Shown piece after piece: positions 1-6,306 of a stretch of DNA of 15,455 bases (positions are counted from its first letter, which is position 1; each line of letters opens with the position of its first letter). The DNA comes from an uncultured Oscillospiraceae bacterium (lineage in GTDB: Bacteria > Bacillota > Clostridia > Oscillospirales > Ruminococcaceae). The position numbers and the translations under genes were made by a program. The stretch is from NCBI GenBank assembly GCA_900547385.1, contig URGQ01000035.1, forward strand, positions 1-15,455, written 5' to 3'. The notes under the pieces are model-generated. The model made no database searches. It saw only the letters and a program-made list of their open reading frames with translations, and had not been told where the DNA came from.

Positions 1-4
1 GCCT

Positions 5-76
5 GCGCGCCTGCGGCGCGCCCGCCGCGGCTGCGCCGCGGCGCCCCTGCAGCAGCCGGGATATGGGCCGCAGGCC
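5..76. repeat. Degenerate/partial palindromic intergenic element at left edge
   Basis: Two adjacent perfect triloop hairpins are visible: GCGCGCC-TGC-GGCGCGC (5-21) and CGCCGCGGC-TGC-GCCGCGGCG (23-43). At 65-76 stands GGGCCGCAGGCC, the left outer arm of the four-way-junction elements found elsewhere in the window, but no matching right arm follows. The block is probably a worn or truncated member of that family, possibly continuing beyond the window start. Confidence 0.45.
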
Positions 77-122
77 GCCCGCCCCCACCGTGCACGGCGG
101 CACGGCAGGCAGCGGGCTTTTT
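77..122 (+). terminator. Possible plus-strand terminator for a gene left of the window
   Basis: GCCCGC (77-82) pairs with GCGGGC (112-117) and encloses CCGTGC (88-93) paired with GCACGG (100-105). Five T follow on the plus strand (118-122). The internal loops are large, so it could instead be repeat debris. Confidence 0.3.
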
Positions 123-127
123 ACAGC

Positions 128-165
128 AAAACGGCGCCCCGTAACGGGACGCCGCTTCTTTTTTG
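128..165. terminator. Bidirectional rho-independent terminator after the pspC-like gene
   Basis: A 10-bp stem, CGGCGCCCCG (132-141) with CGGGACGCCG (145-154), has one G-T wobble and a TAA loop. Read on the minus strand it ends in TTTTGC, just past the stop of the PspC gene. Read on the plus strand it runs into a T-rich tract (155-164). Confidence 0.75.
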
Positions 166-171
166 CTCCTC

Positions 172-378
172 TTAGAATTGACGGTTGGGGTCTTCCGGCA
201 TCACAAGCGCCGCAATGATATACCCCAGCACGCCGCTGCCGCCCGCCAGGCAAAAAATGATCCAGGCCAAACGGACCAGGGTGGGATCAATGTCAAAATA
301 CTCGGCGATGCCGCCGCAGACGCCGCAGAGCTTTTTATCGCTTTCGGATTTATGCAGTCTTTTCCCGTTATATGCCAT
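172..378 (-). CDS. PspC domain small membrane protein
   Basis: A 68-residue protein made almost entirely of one PspC domain. The N-terminal half has the family pattern: basic start, then KLCGVCGGIAEYFDIDP and TLVRLAW (residues 16-39). A hydrophobic segment (about 38-60, with an AGGSGVLGYIIAALVMP stretch) should cross the membrane once. In enterobacteria PspC is part of the phage-shock envelope stress response; stand-alone clostridial PspC proteins are of uncertain role. The start is supported by AAAGGAGG about 8 bases upstream. It begins 24 bases after the trpS stop, so it is probably cotranscribed with trpS and ends at the terminator at 128-165. The domain call is firm; the stress role is inferred from family. 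Confidence 0.9.
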   Translation of the reverse strand: MAYNGKRLHKSESDKKLCGVCGGIAEYFDIDPTLVRLAWIIFCLAGGSGVLGYIIAALVMPEDPNRQF

Positions 379-402
379 CGTGTTTCCTCCTTTTGGGGCA
401 CT

Positions 403-1398
403 TTAGTCCCCGATATAAATGTGCATGGCTTCCTTGACCTCTTTTACGGTCTCGTTGCCGATCTTGTTCGCCTTTTCGCTGCCGGTCAGGATGATATCCC
501 GCACCTCGTCGCGGTGGGCTTCGTAGTAGGCACGCTTCTCCCGGAACGGCTCCAGCAGGTCATTAAGGGATGCCGCCAGCGCTTTTTTGCAGGCCACGCA
601 GCCAATGGCGCCCTTCTTGCAGCTCTCACAGATATTCTCATACTCACCGGCATTAAAGACCTTGTGGTACTTGCTGACGACACAGATATCCGGGTGGCCG
701 GGGTCGTCTTTCTTGATCCGGCTGGCATCGGTCACGGCGCTCATCACCTTTTTGCGCACTTCCTCGGCGGGGTCGCTCAGGTAGATGGCGTTGCCCAGGC
801 TCTTGCCCATCTTGGCGTTGCCGTCCAGGCCCATCAGGCGGGGGCAATCGGAAAGCATCATGTCCGGCTCCACCAGCGTTTCGCCGTACAGCTCATTAAA
901 GCGGCGAACGATCTTCCGGGTCATTTCCATGTGGGGCTTTTGGTCTTCCCCTACCGGCACCAGGTTCGCCTTGCAGAAGGTGATATCCGCCGACTGGCTG
1001 ACGGGATAGCCCAAAAAGCCGTAGGTCATATCGTTATAGCCATAATTGGCCGCCTCGGTCTTAATGGTGGGATTGTGCCGCAGGCTGTTTACCGAAACCA
1101 GCATGGAATAGAAAACCGTCAGCTCCCCGATGGAGGGGATGCGGCTCTGCTGCACCAGCGTGATCTTATTGGGGTCCAGACCAACGGACAGGTTATCCAT
1201 CGCCACCTCGTAGATGCTGTGCTCCAGCAGCTCGGGGTGCTCAAAGTGGGTGGTCAAGGCCTGGATATCAGCCAGCAGAATAAAGCTTTCATATTCATCC
1301 TGCAGCTTTACACGGTTCTGCAGGCTGCCCACATAGTGGCCCAGGTGCAGCTTGCCGGTGGTACGGTCGCCGGTCAGGATTCTCTTCTTTTCGGACAT
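403..1398 (-). CDS. trpS: Tryptophanyl-tRNA synthetase (TrpRS), with Fe-S-type cysteines
   Basis: Charges tRNA-Trp with tryptophan using ATP; cytoplasmic class I synthetase of 331 residues, the normal length. The class I signatures are HLGH (18-21, HIGH motif) and KMGKS (196-200, KMSKS motif). DRTTGKLHLGHYVGSL and GEDQKPHMEMTR are typical TrpRS stretches. Unusually, the C-terminal part has C239, C257, C260, C267 and C270, giving C-x20-C-x6-C-x2-C. This closely resembles the [4Fe-4S] pattern described for Thermotoga maritima TrpRS (C-x22-C-x6-C-x2-C). GAGAGGGG precedes the ATG. A good promoter lies about 40 bases upstream, and I see no T-box. First gene of a likely trpS-pspC operon. Confidence 0.97.
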   Translation of the reverse strand: MSEKKRILTGDRTTGKLHLGHYVGSLQNRVKLQDEYESFILLADIQALTTHFEHPELLEHSIYEVAMDNLSVGLDPNKITLVQQSRIPSIGELTVFYSMLVSVNSLRHNPTIKTEAANYGYNDMTYGFLGYPVSQSADITFCKANLVPVGEDQKPHMEMTRKIVRRFNELYGETLVEPDMMLSDCPRLMGLDGNAKMGKSLGNAIYLSDPAEEVRKKVMSAVTDASRIKKDDPGHPDICVVSKYHKVFNAGEYENICESCKKGAIGCVACKKALAASLNDLLEPFREKRAYYEAHRDEVRDIILTGSEKANKIGNETVKEVKEAMHIYIGD

Positions 1399-1439
1399 GG
1401 TGGTTCTTCCCCTCTCATTTTCAAGTGGTTCTGCCCTTT

Positions 1440-1468
1440 ATCATAGCAGGGTACGGCACCTTTTGCAA
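1440..1468 (-). promoter_or_regulatory. Sigma-70-type promoter for trpS
   Basis: Minus strand: TTGCAA (1463-1468), a 17-base spacer, then TATGAT (1440-1445). Transcription would start near 1433 and give a leader of only about 35 bases. That leaves no room for a T-box or an attenuator. Confidence 0.7.
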
Positions 1469-1656
1469 TGTATTTTTGCGTCCCACTTTCCCCTCATTTG
1501 TTCGCGGGCCAAAAATCTGGGTCTCGGATTGGGCCGGTTCCTGCAATGTGCCTTCGCGCTCCACCTGCCTTTTGCAGCGCCAAAATGCCGCGCCTATTTT
1601 ATAGTGAGAAAAAGGTCTATTTCCAGACTGGGCAAATCGCTGCAGGGCACAGGCTT
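1469..1656. other. Intergenic stretch with no recognised gene
   Basis: Between the trpS promoter and the repeat at 1657-1731 I see no ORF with a ribosome binding site, no tRNA and no clear regulatory RNA. The minus strand has an isolated TATAAA (near 1600) without a convincing -35. Confidence 0.5.
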
Positions 1657-1731
1657 GGGCCGCAGGCCAAGCCGCCCTCCGGGGGGCTTCGCCCGCGGCG
1701 ACGATGCTGCGCATCGCCGGGCCTGCGGCCC
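1657..1731 (+). repeat. Four-way-junction palindromic element, copy A (degenerate)
   Basis: A perfect 12-bp outer stem GGGCCGCAGGCC (1657-1668) / GGCCTGCGGCCC (1720-1731) encloses AAGCCGCCC-TCC-GGGGGGCTT (1669-1689, one G-G mismatch) and CGG + CGATGC-TGC-GCATCG + CCG (1696-1719, three-base bulge). The middle hairpin seen in other copies is reduced to a remnant at 1690-1695. It lies between the sortase terminator and the trpS promoter, so outside both predicted transcripts. The strand is assigned by loop polarity (T-N-C on plus). Confidence 0.7.
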
Positions 1732-1817
1732 CTCCCCATCCCACAAGCTCTCCCCAGGAAATATCCACACCTCACAGACCCCTGCAAACCCATCCAGCAC
1801 AAGGTATCCGCAGCACG

Positions 1818-1848
1818 CAAAAGCCCCTCCCCTTACCGGGGAGGAGCT
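1818..1848 (-). terminator. Rho-independent terminator of the sortase gene
   Basis: Minus strand: an 11-bp stem (1838-1848 with 1822-1832, one G-T wobble), loop GGTAA, then TTTTG. It lies 14 bases after the sortase stop codon. Confidence 0.8.
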
Positions 1849-1861
1849 TCTGATTACGGGT

Positions 1862-3010
1862 TTAGCCCCATACATTGGGCTGCTGGTGGTTGGGATTATA
1901 GGTGACGGAAACAGGGCCCATCTCCTCGCCCGGGCGCAGCAGGCGCGCCATTACCACAAAGCGCTGGTTATCGGTATTGCCGTAGTAACGGGTGCAGGTG
2001 GAAAGGGTCAGCAGCTTATCGCTGGAGTTGACATCCACACCAAAATTGTGGCGGGAGCGGCTCTGCGCGCCGCTGATCACACCGTCAATATTACCCTCGG
2101 CATTGATATACCAATCGCTGCCCTCGGTATAGAAGCAGGCAAAGATAACAAACGCCATTTCCTCACTGGGGGTGGAATAGTAGATGTAGGGATACTGCTC
2201 CGCCCAGCTGGTGTAGTGGTAGCTCAGCAGCGATTCAAACATCTGCTGGCCGACATAGTAGGTGGAAGGGGCAGCGTTCCAGCGGCAGTTCTTCCAGTTG
2301 TGCCCATAGATGACATTGTTGCTGGAAAGGCTGTCGCCACTGCCAAAGCGGGTCGCGGTCTGGGTCCACAGCACACCGTAGTAGCTCTGGCCGCGGTCCA
2401 GGCCGCGGTGCAGGTAGTAGTGGTCCTCGCTGGCATTCTGCAGCACCGGGTAATTGATGTTGGTGCCGGGGATCTTAAGCCAGGCCTTCACATCGCTGTT
2501 CAGTGACTGGTAGTAGCTCAGGTTGGAAGCACCGGTATTGCCGGTATAAACGCTGGCCTTAAAGTTCCCGCCGGTTTTGGTGGCGGCAAGGGCCCGGCCG
2601 CCGCTGCTCAGCTTTCCCCCTGTGCCGGGCAGCTCGGTGCTGTCGCTGGTGGAGGTGTTGGTGGTCTGGGCGGCCTTGGCCGCGGCCGCCTTGGCGGCTT
2701 CCTCAGCGGCTTTTTTCAGGGCGGCTTCAGCCTCTTCGCTGGCTTCAGTCACATAGGCAGTTAGGTTCGCTTCCGCGGCGGTACGGCTCTCCCGTTGGGC
2801 CTGCTGGGCGCTTTCCTGCTGTGCCTGCTGCAGATCGGCGGCCGTAGCCAGCGCATCCGCCAGGGCGGTATTGGCCCGGGCGGTCACTACGCCGTTTACC
2901 CCCACACCGATGACCGCGCACATCGCGGCTGCGGCTACTGCGGCAGTCACTCTTCTGCGGCGATATTTCTTTGCCCGCTGGGCTTTGTTTTCTTTGGTGG
3001 TTTCTGCCAT
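1862..3010 (-). CDS. Class B sortase with long Ala/Glu-rich stalk
   Basis: Membrane-bound cysteine transpeptidase expected to attach surface proteins to peptidoglycan. The start is set at 3010 (382 residues), where AGAAGGAGAA precedes the ATG; the frame stays open upstream but without such a site. Order: basic cytoplasmic tip (1-20), one membrane anchor (about 21-43), an Ala/Gln/Glu-rich helical stalk (about 47-114), a Ser/Thr linker, then the catalytic domain (about 160-360). Catalytic residues are H237 in YGHN, C339 in TLSTCT and R350 in NQRF. IPGTNINYPVLQ and YYLHRG are class B-like. An LPGTG sits in the linker (127-131), odd for the enzyme itself. It has its own promoter and terminator. 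A candidate NPSTG substrate is encoded at 9571-10680. Confidence 0.93.
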   Translation of the reverse strand: MAETTKENKAQRAKKYRRRRVTAAVAAAAMCAVIGVGVNGVVTARANTALADALATAADLQQAQQESAQQAQRESRTAAEANLTAYVTEASEEAEAALKKAAEEAAKAAAAKAAQTTNTSTSDSTELPGTGGKLSSGGRALAATKTGGNFKASVYTGNTGASNLSYYQSLNSDVKAWLKIPGTNINYPVLQNASEDHYYLHRGLDRGQSYYGVLWTQTATRFGSGDSLSSNNVIYGHNWKNCRWNAAPSTYYVGQQMFESLLSYHYTSWAEQYPYIYYSTPSEEMAFVIFACFYTEGSDWYINAEGNIDGVISGAQSRSRHNFGVDVNSSDKLLTLSTCTRYYGNTDNQRFVVMARLLRPGEEMGPVSVTYNPNHQQPNVWG

Positions 3011-3072
3011 AATGTTCTCCTTCTTCTCGGGTTTGTTGCCGGTTCCCGGCAGGTATGCCGGTTTATGGAGCC

Positions 3073-3100
3073 AGTATAGCATATTTTTTCCGCTTTGCAA
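3073..3100 (-). promoter_or_regulatory. Promoter of the sortase gene
   Basis: Minus strand: TTGCAA (3095-3100), a 16-base spacer, then TATACT (3073-3078). The leader of roughly 55 bases holds a perfect 6-bp triloop hairpin TGCCGG-GAA-CCGGCA (3037-3051). The ribosome binding site lies just before 3010. Confidence 0.65.
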
Positions 3101-3158
3101 AGGGCTTTCCTGTATTGGCTGCATTTCCCTGCACTGGGTTTCCGCAAGGTGCCAGTTC

Positions 3159-3241
3159 GGGCCGCAGACCGCTCCGGCTGCGCCGGAGCCAGCGGGCTCC
3201 GCCCGCTGAAATCGTCCTCCGGACGATTTGGCCTACGGCCC
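3159..3241 (+). repeat. Four-way-junction palindromic element, copy D (permuted stem order)
   Basis: The outer stem GGGCCGCAGACC (3159-3170) / GGCCTACGGCCC (3230-3241) pairs at 10 of 12 positions. Inside are three abutting perfect hairpins: GCTCCGGC-TGC-GCCGGAGC (3171-3189), CAGCGGGC-TCC-GCCCGCTG (3190-3208) and AAATCGTCC-TCC-GGACGATTT (3209-3229). The AT-tipped 9-bp hairpin is last here but first in copies A, B and C, while the loops still read T-N-C on plus. It lies between the HD gene's terminator and the sortase promoter, so probably outside both transcripts. Confidence 0.85.
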
Positions 3242-3263
3242 ACCCCCGGGCATACCCCGCGGC

Positions 3264-3300
3264 AAAAACTAAAGCACCCATCCCGGGGGACAGGTGCTTT
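3264..3300 (-). terminator. Rho-independent terminator of the GNAT-HD operon
   Basis: Minus strand: AAAGCACC (3293-3300) pairs with GGTGCTTT (3271-3278), with an inner TCC/GGA pairing across the loop. AGTTTTT follows. It is 22 bases past the HD gene's stop codon. Confidence 0.8.
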
Positions 3301-3321
3301 GATTTTGCTTTCTTCGGTACC

Positions 3322-3909
3322 TCAGTATTCCTTCATCGGCTCGCCATCTAGCCCGGCCGCGATCTTCTTTTCCGTATCCTCCAGCATCTCCTGCCGCAGC
3401 GCCGTCAGGTAGGGGGAAAAGGCCGCCTTATCCCAGCCGTAGGTGCGGTTCAGTTCGTACTCATCCGGAATCCAAGTGGAAAGCGGCGACTCATTGTGCT
3501 GGATCACCGCCTCAAAATTATCAATGGCCTTGTAAATTTTCGCTTCGGTGGTCTCCCGCGCCGCCATCTCCTCATACAGGGCACGCATCTCCGCGGCATA
3601 GGGCTGCGGCAAAGATGCTACCCAGTTATACAGCAGTTTTTCTTCGGTCGTCTCATTCTCCTCCGTTTTACGGAAGGAAGGAATATCCCCCGTAAACGAT
3701 TCGCCCAGGTCATGAATCAGCAGCATTTTGATCACCTTGTCCATATCTGCCTCCGGGAATTCGTCCCGCAGGAAATAGGCCATCAGCGCCGCGCGCCAGC
3801 TGTGCTCCGCCACACTTTCGTGCCGACCGCCTACGGTGTAGCAGTGTCGGGTGGTGTCCTTCAGCCGGTCCGCCACCGCCAGCGCATCCAGTAGTTCCCT
3901 CGGTTCCAT
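3322..3909 (-). CDS. HD-domain phosphohydrolase (YfbR-like / HD_3 family)
   Basis: A 195-residue soluble protein with the metal-binding HD set: H36 in SVAEHSW, H66-D67 in LLIHDLGE and D130 in KAIDNFEA. The early RHCYTVGGRHESVAEHSWR stretch is typical of HD_3 / YfbR-type enzymes. The E. coli member is a 5'-deoxynucleotidase acting on dNMPs; the substrate here is not established. AAAGGAGGA about 8 bases before the ATG supports the start. It begins 18 bases after the acetyltransferase stop, so the two are probably cotranscribed, and it ends at the terminator at 3264-3300. Family firm, substrate inferred. Confidence 0.88.
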   Translation of the reverse strand: MEPRELLDALAVADRLKDTTRHCYTVGGRHESVAEHSWRAALMAYFLRDEFPEADMDKVIKMLLIHDLGESFTGDIPSFRKTEENETTEEKLLYNWVASLPQPYAAEMRALYEEMAARETTEAKIYKAIDNFEAVIQHNESPLSTWIPDEYELNRTYGWDKAAFSPYLTALRQEMLEDTEKKIAAGLDGEPMKEY

Positions 3910-3927
3910 CGTGATGTCCTCCTTTTC

Positions 3928-4449
3928 TTATAGCAGCTTTTCGTACAATCTAAACCATTTCAGCCCGTATGCCCCATAGCCCAGGTCCACGGTAGCAATA
4001 TATCGGAACCCGCAGCTCTCGTACAGCTTTATCGCCGGGGTATTGATCTCGTGCACATCCAGCCGCAGGGCCCGCTTGCCCTGGGCCTTTGCCCACGCTT
4101 CCGCATATCCCAGCAGGGCCCGGCCCACCCCACCGCCGCGACAGTCTGGCCGCACCGCAAAGGTGTAGATCGTCAGCTGCTCCTGTTCCTCCAGCGGCAA
4201 CTGCCAGGGGGCGCTGCGGGCGTTTCGTTCCTGTTCCTCCCGCAGCATCATCGTCCCCAGGATCTCTCCCGCCTCTTCCGTCACAAAGAGCTCCCCGGCG
4301 GCCTCGCCCATTTCGGCGTCCCGCCGGGTAGGATAATCCCCCTTGGCCCAGCCGGGGTAGTTTTCTCCCGCCTCCAGCGTATCACACACGGCATCGTACA
4401 GTGCCGCCACCGCCGCGATGTCCTCTTCTTTTGCTTTTCTTATCTGCAT
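3928..4449 (-). CDS. GNAT-family N-acetyltransferase
   Basis: A 173-residue enzyme expected to transfer acetyl from acetyl-CoA to an amine; substrate unknown. GNAT features: a beta-strand segment ending in YTFAVRPDCR (95-104), the acetyl-CoA pyrophosphate loop RGGGVG (104-109, fitting R/Q-x-x-G-x-G/A), then ALLGYAEAWAKAQG and the C-terminal INTPAIKLYESCGF (135-148). The start at 4449 is preceded by GGAAAGGAA; a longer in-frame extension to 4545 overlaps the promoter and is rejected. First gene of a two-gene unit with the HD hydrolase. It is divergent from mtaB. Confidence 0.9.
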   Translation of the reverse strand: MQIRKAKEEDIAAVAALYDAVCDTLEAGENYPGWAKGDYPTRRDAEMGEAAGELFVTEEAGEILGTMMLREEQERNARSAPWQLPLEEQEQLTIYTFAVRPDCRGGGVGRALLGYAEAWAKAQGKRALRLDVHEINTPAIKLYESCGFRYIATVDLGYGAYGLKWFRLYEKLL

Positions 4450-4478
4450 TTCGGTTCCTTTCCGGGTCTTTTTTCTCC

Positions 4479-4507
4479 ATTGTAGCCGTTTCGCCGCCCC
4501 GCCGCAA
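4479..4507 (-). promoter_or_regulatory. Promoter of the GNAT-HD operon
   Basis: Minus strand: TTGCGG (4502-4507), a 17-base spacer, then TACAAT (4479-4484). It is back to back with the plus-strand mtaB promoter, with the two -35 boxes 21 bases apart. Confidence 0.6.
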
Positions 4508-4528
4508 GTCCCTTTTGCGCCGTACTGC

Positions 4529-4557
4529 TTGCTACTTTCCCGCAAATTCGCTATAAT
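4529..4557 (+). promoter_or_regulatory. Promoter of the mtaB gene cluster
   Basis: Plus strand: TTGCTA (4529-4534), a 17-base spacer, then a perfect TATAAT (4552-4557). The predicted start near 4564 gives a leader of about 185 bases. That leader contains the hairpin at 4578-4600 and repeat copy B. Confidence 0.75.
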
Positions 4558-4577
4558 AATAAAGTTAAGGATCTAAC

Positions 4578-4600
4578 GCCTTTTTCACTCTGCAAAAGGC
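4578..4600 (+). other. Hairpin in the mtaB leader
   Basis: GCCTTTT (4578-4584) pairs with AAAAGGC (4594-4600) across a 9-base loop. There is no T tract, so it is not an obvious terminator. It resembles the GCCTTT-TGC-AAAGGC hairpins at 12999-13013 and 15255-15269. Confidence 0.5.
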
Positions 4601-4607
4601 ATGGGCA

Positions 4608-4692
4608 CCGGGCCGCAGGCCAAACCGTCCTCCGGACGGTTTCAGCGGGCTGCGCCCGCTGCGGCGGCTCCGCCGCCGGGCCTGCGGCCCGG
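4608..4692 (+). repeat. Four-way-junction palindromic element, copy B (most perfect)
   Basis: A perfect 14-bp outer stem CCGGGCCGCAGGCC (4608-4621) / GGCCTGCGGCCCGG (4679-4692) encloses three perfect hairpins with no linker bases: AAACCGTCC-TCC-GGACGGTTT (4622-4642), CAGCGGGC-TGC-GCCCGCTG (4643-4661) and CGGCGGC-TCC-GCCGCCG (4662-4678). Of 85 bases only the nine loop bases are unpaired. It lies in the predicted mtaB 5' leader, about 44 bases before the ribosome binding site. Confidence 0.92.
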
Positions 4693-4735
4693 CACCCGCT
4701 CCCGCCTTCCCCCCAGTCCCTGCCAACCCATCCAC

Positions 4736-4751
4736 GGAGGTCCTCCCCATG
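4736..4751 (+). promoter_or_regulatory. mtaB ribosome binding site that can self-pair
   Basis: GGAGG at 4736-4740 lies 8 bases before ATG 4749. The sequence GGAGGTCCTCC (4736-4746) lets the Shine-Dalgarno pair with CTCC in its own spacer (4-bp stem, loop GTC). This may weaken or modulate initiation. Confidence 0.5.
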
Positions 4752-6053
4752 CGCGTCGCGTTCTATACCCTTGGCTGCAAGGTCAATCAATACGAAACTG
4801 AGGTGCTTTCCGCCCGCTTTGCCGCCGAAGGCTTTGATGTCGTCCCTGGGCACGCCCCCGGCTGCGATGTCTATGTGGTGGGCAGCTGCACCGTCACCGC
4901 CGAAGGCGACCGCAAGACCCGCCAGGCTGTCCGCCGTTTCCGTCGGGAAAATCCCGGCGCCATCGTGGTGCTCACCGGCTGCTACCCGCAGGCCTTCCCG
5001 CGGGAGGCCGCAGCCGTCACGGAAGCCGATATCATCACCGGGGCACGCAACCGTGCCGCCCTGCCGCAGCTGGTCAAGGATTTTTCTCTCGATCACCAGC
5101 GCGTTGTCAATATCCCAAAGCACGAAAAAGGCGAGGATTTCGAAAGCTGCTCCGCCGCCGATTTTGGCGTGCGCACCCGCGCCTTTCTTAAAATACAGGA
5201 CGGCTGCGATAACTGGTGCAGCTATTGCATCATCCCCGCCGCGCGCGGCCCCGTCCGCAGCAAGCCCATGCCGGAGCTGCAAAGCGAACTTCTCACCCTT
5301 GCGCGGAACGGTTACCGTGAGATCGTCCTCACCGGCATCAATCTTTCCAATTACGGCAGGGAATGGGGGTTGCACCTCTCCGATGCCGTCTTAGCGGCAG
5401 CCGCCACCCCCGGCGTCGAGCGGGTCCGTCTCGGTTCCATCGAACCGGACCTTTTGACCCCCGAGGAGATCTACCGTCTGGCGGAGGGCTGTGGGGGCAA
5501 GCTCTGCCCGCAGTTCCATCTTTCGCTGCAAAGCGGCTGCGATGCCACCCTGCACCGCATGAATCGCCACTATGATACTGCCGGATACCGCGCCGTTACC
5601 GAAGCGGTGCGGCAGGCATTCCCCGGCGCCGCCCTCACCACCGATATGATGGTGGGCTTTGCCGGCGAAACCGAAGTGGACCACCAGGAGTCTTTGCAAT
5701 TTGCCCGGGAAATCGGCTTCGCCAAAATTCACGCCTTTGCGTACAGCCAGCGTCCCGGCACCCGCGCCGCCGCCATGCCGGATCAGGTCTCCCCGGCCGA
5801 TAAAAAGCGCCGCTGCGCGGAACTCATCGCTGTGGCCGCCGAGCTGCGAAAAACCGCCCTCACCGCCATGCTGGGGCAAACCCAGCTGGTACTGTTCGAA
5901 AGCCGCGGGCAGCAGGGCTGCACCGGCTACACCCCCAATTATACCCCCGTCACCGTCTGCGACCCCGCCGCCCACCCCGGCGACATCCGCCCGGTGCTGC
6001 TCACCGCTATCGCCCCCGATGCCGACGGCTGCGAGGGAATTCTCACCGACTGA
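4749..6053 (+). CDS. mtaB: tRNA t6A37 methylthiotransferase MtaB
   Basis: Radical SAM enzyme that converts t6A at position 37 of ANN-decoding tRNAs to ms2t6A; cytoplasmic Fe-S protein. It has 434 residues, the usual length. The N-terminal UPF0004 domain (about 1-120) has the three cysteines of the auxiliary cluster: C10 in TLGCKVNQYE, C47 in GSCTVTAEGDRKTRQ and C78 in LTGCYPQ. The radical SAM cluster is CDNWCSYC (C153, C157, C160). A TRAM-like tail ends the protein. TLGCKVNQ with TVTAE-DRK distinguishes MtaB from MiaB and RimO. A strong GGAGG and the promoter at 4529-4557 place it at the head of the plus-strand cluster. Confidence 0.95.
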   Translation: MRVAFYTLGCKVNQYETEVLSARFAAEGFDVVPGHAPGCDVYVVGSCTVTAEGDRKTRQAVRRFRRENPGAIVVLTGCYPQAFPREAAAVTEADIITGARNRAALPQLVKDFSLDHQRVVNIPKHEKGEDFESCSAADFGVRTRAFLKIQDGCDNWCSYCIIPAARGPVRSKPMPELQSELLTLARNGYREIVLTGINLSNYGREWGLHLSDAVLAAAATPGVERVRLGSIEPDLLTPEEIYRLAEGCGGKLCPQFHLSLQSGCDATLHRMNRHYDTAGYRAVTEAVRQAFPGAALTTDMMVGFAGETEVDHQESLQFAREIGFAKIHAFAYSQRPGTRAAAMPDQVSPADKKRRCAELIAVAAELRKTALTAMLGQTQLVLFESRGQQGCTGYTPNYTPVTVCDPAAHPGDIRPVLLTAIAPDADGCEGILTD

Positions 6054-6146
6054 TTTTCGCCGCCTTTCCCGCAAGGTCTTATTTAGAATATCGTGCTCTC
6101 TTGCCGGAGCTGCTGACCAACCCACGAATAGTTGAAAGGAGCCCCC

Positions 6147-6293
6147 ATGACCCTTCTCTACCTCATCACCGCTATCTTCACCATGCTGTCCCTCGTCCTC
6201 AGTGTCCGCCGGGTGCCCCGCGCTGTTACCGTGCTGCAGGCGGTCGCCTTTGCCTGCGCCGTTGCCCTGTTCATCCATTACCTCGCTAAATAA
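6147..6293 (+). CDS. Small two-helix membrane protein, 48 aa
   Basis: I do not recognise this protein. The ATG at 6147 is preceded by GAAAGGAG with a 6-base spacer. The frame encodes 48 residues: hydrophobic MTLLYLITAIFTMLSLVLSV (1-20), a basic turn RRVPR (21-25), a second hydrophobic helix (about 26-45) and the tail HYLAK. This predicts a helical hairpin with a positively charged loop. It lies 93 bases after mtaB and 13 bases before the next gene, whose ribosome binding site begins right at its stop. This strongly suggests translation within the same operon. Confidence 0.7.
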   Translation: MTLLYLITAIFTMLSLVLSVRRVPRAVTVLQAVAFACAVALFIHYLAK

Positions 6294-6306
6294 TAAAGGA
6301 GTCCCC

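Noticed and set aside
163..1446. Long plus-strand open frame (427 codons) over trpS and pspC
   Set aside because: Antisense shadow of two clear minus-strand genes; no ribosome binding site and no recognisable protein features.
1399..1656. T-box or trp leader upstream of trpS
   Set aside because: No T-box sequence (AGGGTGGNACCGCG) on the minus strand, and the promoter leaves a leader of only about 35 bases.
3011..3124. N-terminal extension of the sortase containing a second LPGTG
   Set aside because: It overlaps the promoter and leader hairpin (3037-3051) and lacks a ribosome binding site; the motif comes from a palindrome.
4608..4692. tRNA or tRNA-like gene, because of the cloverleaf shape
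   Set aside because: All three arms end in 3-base loops; no anticodon-type 7-base loop, no T-loop consensus and no CCA region.
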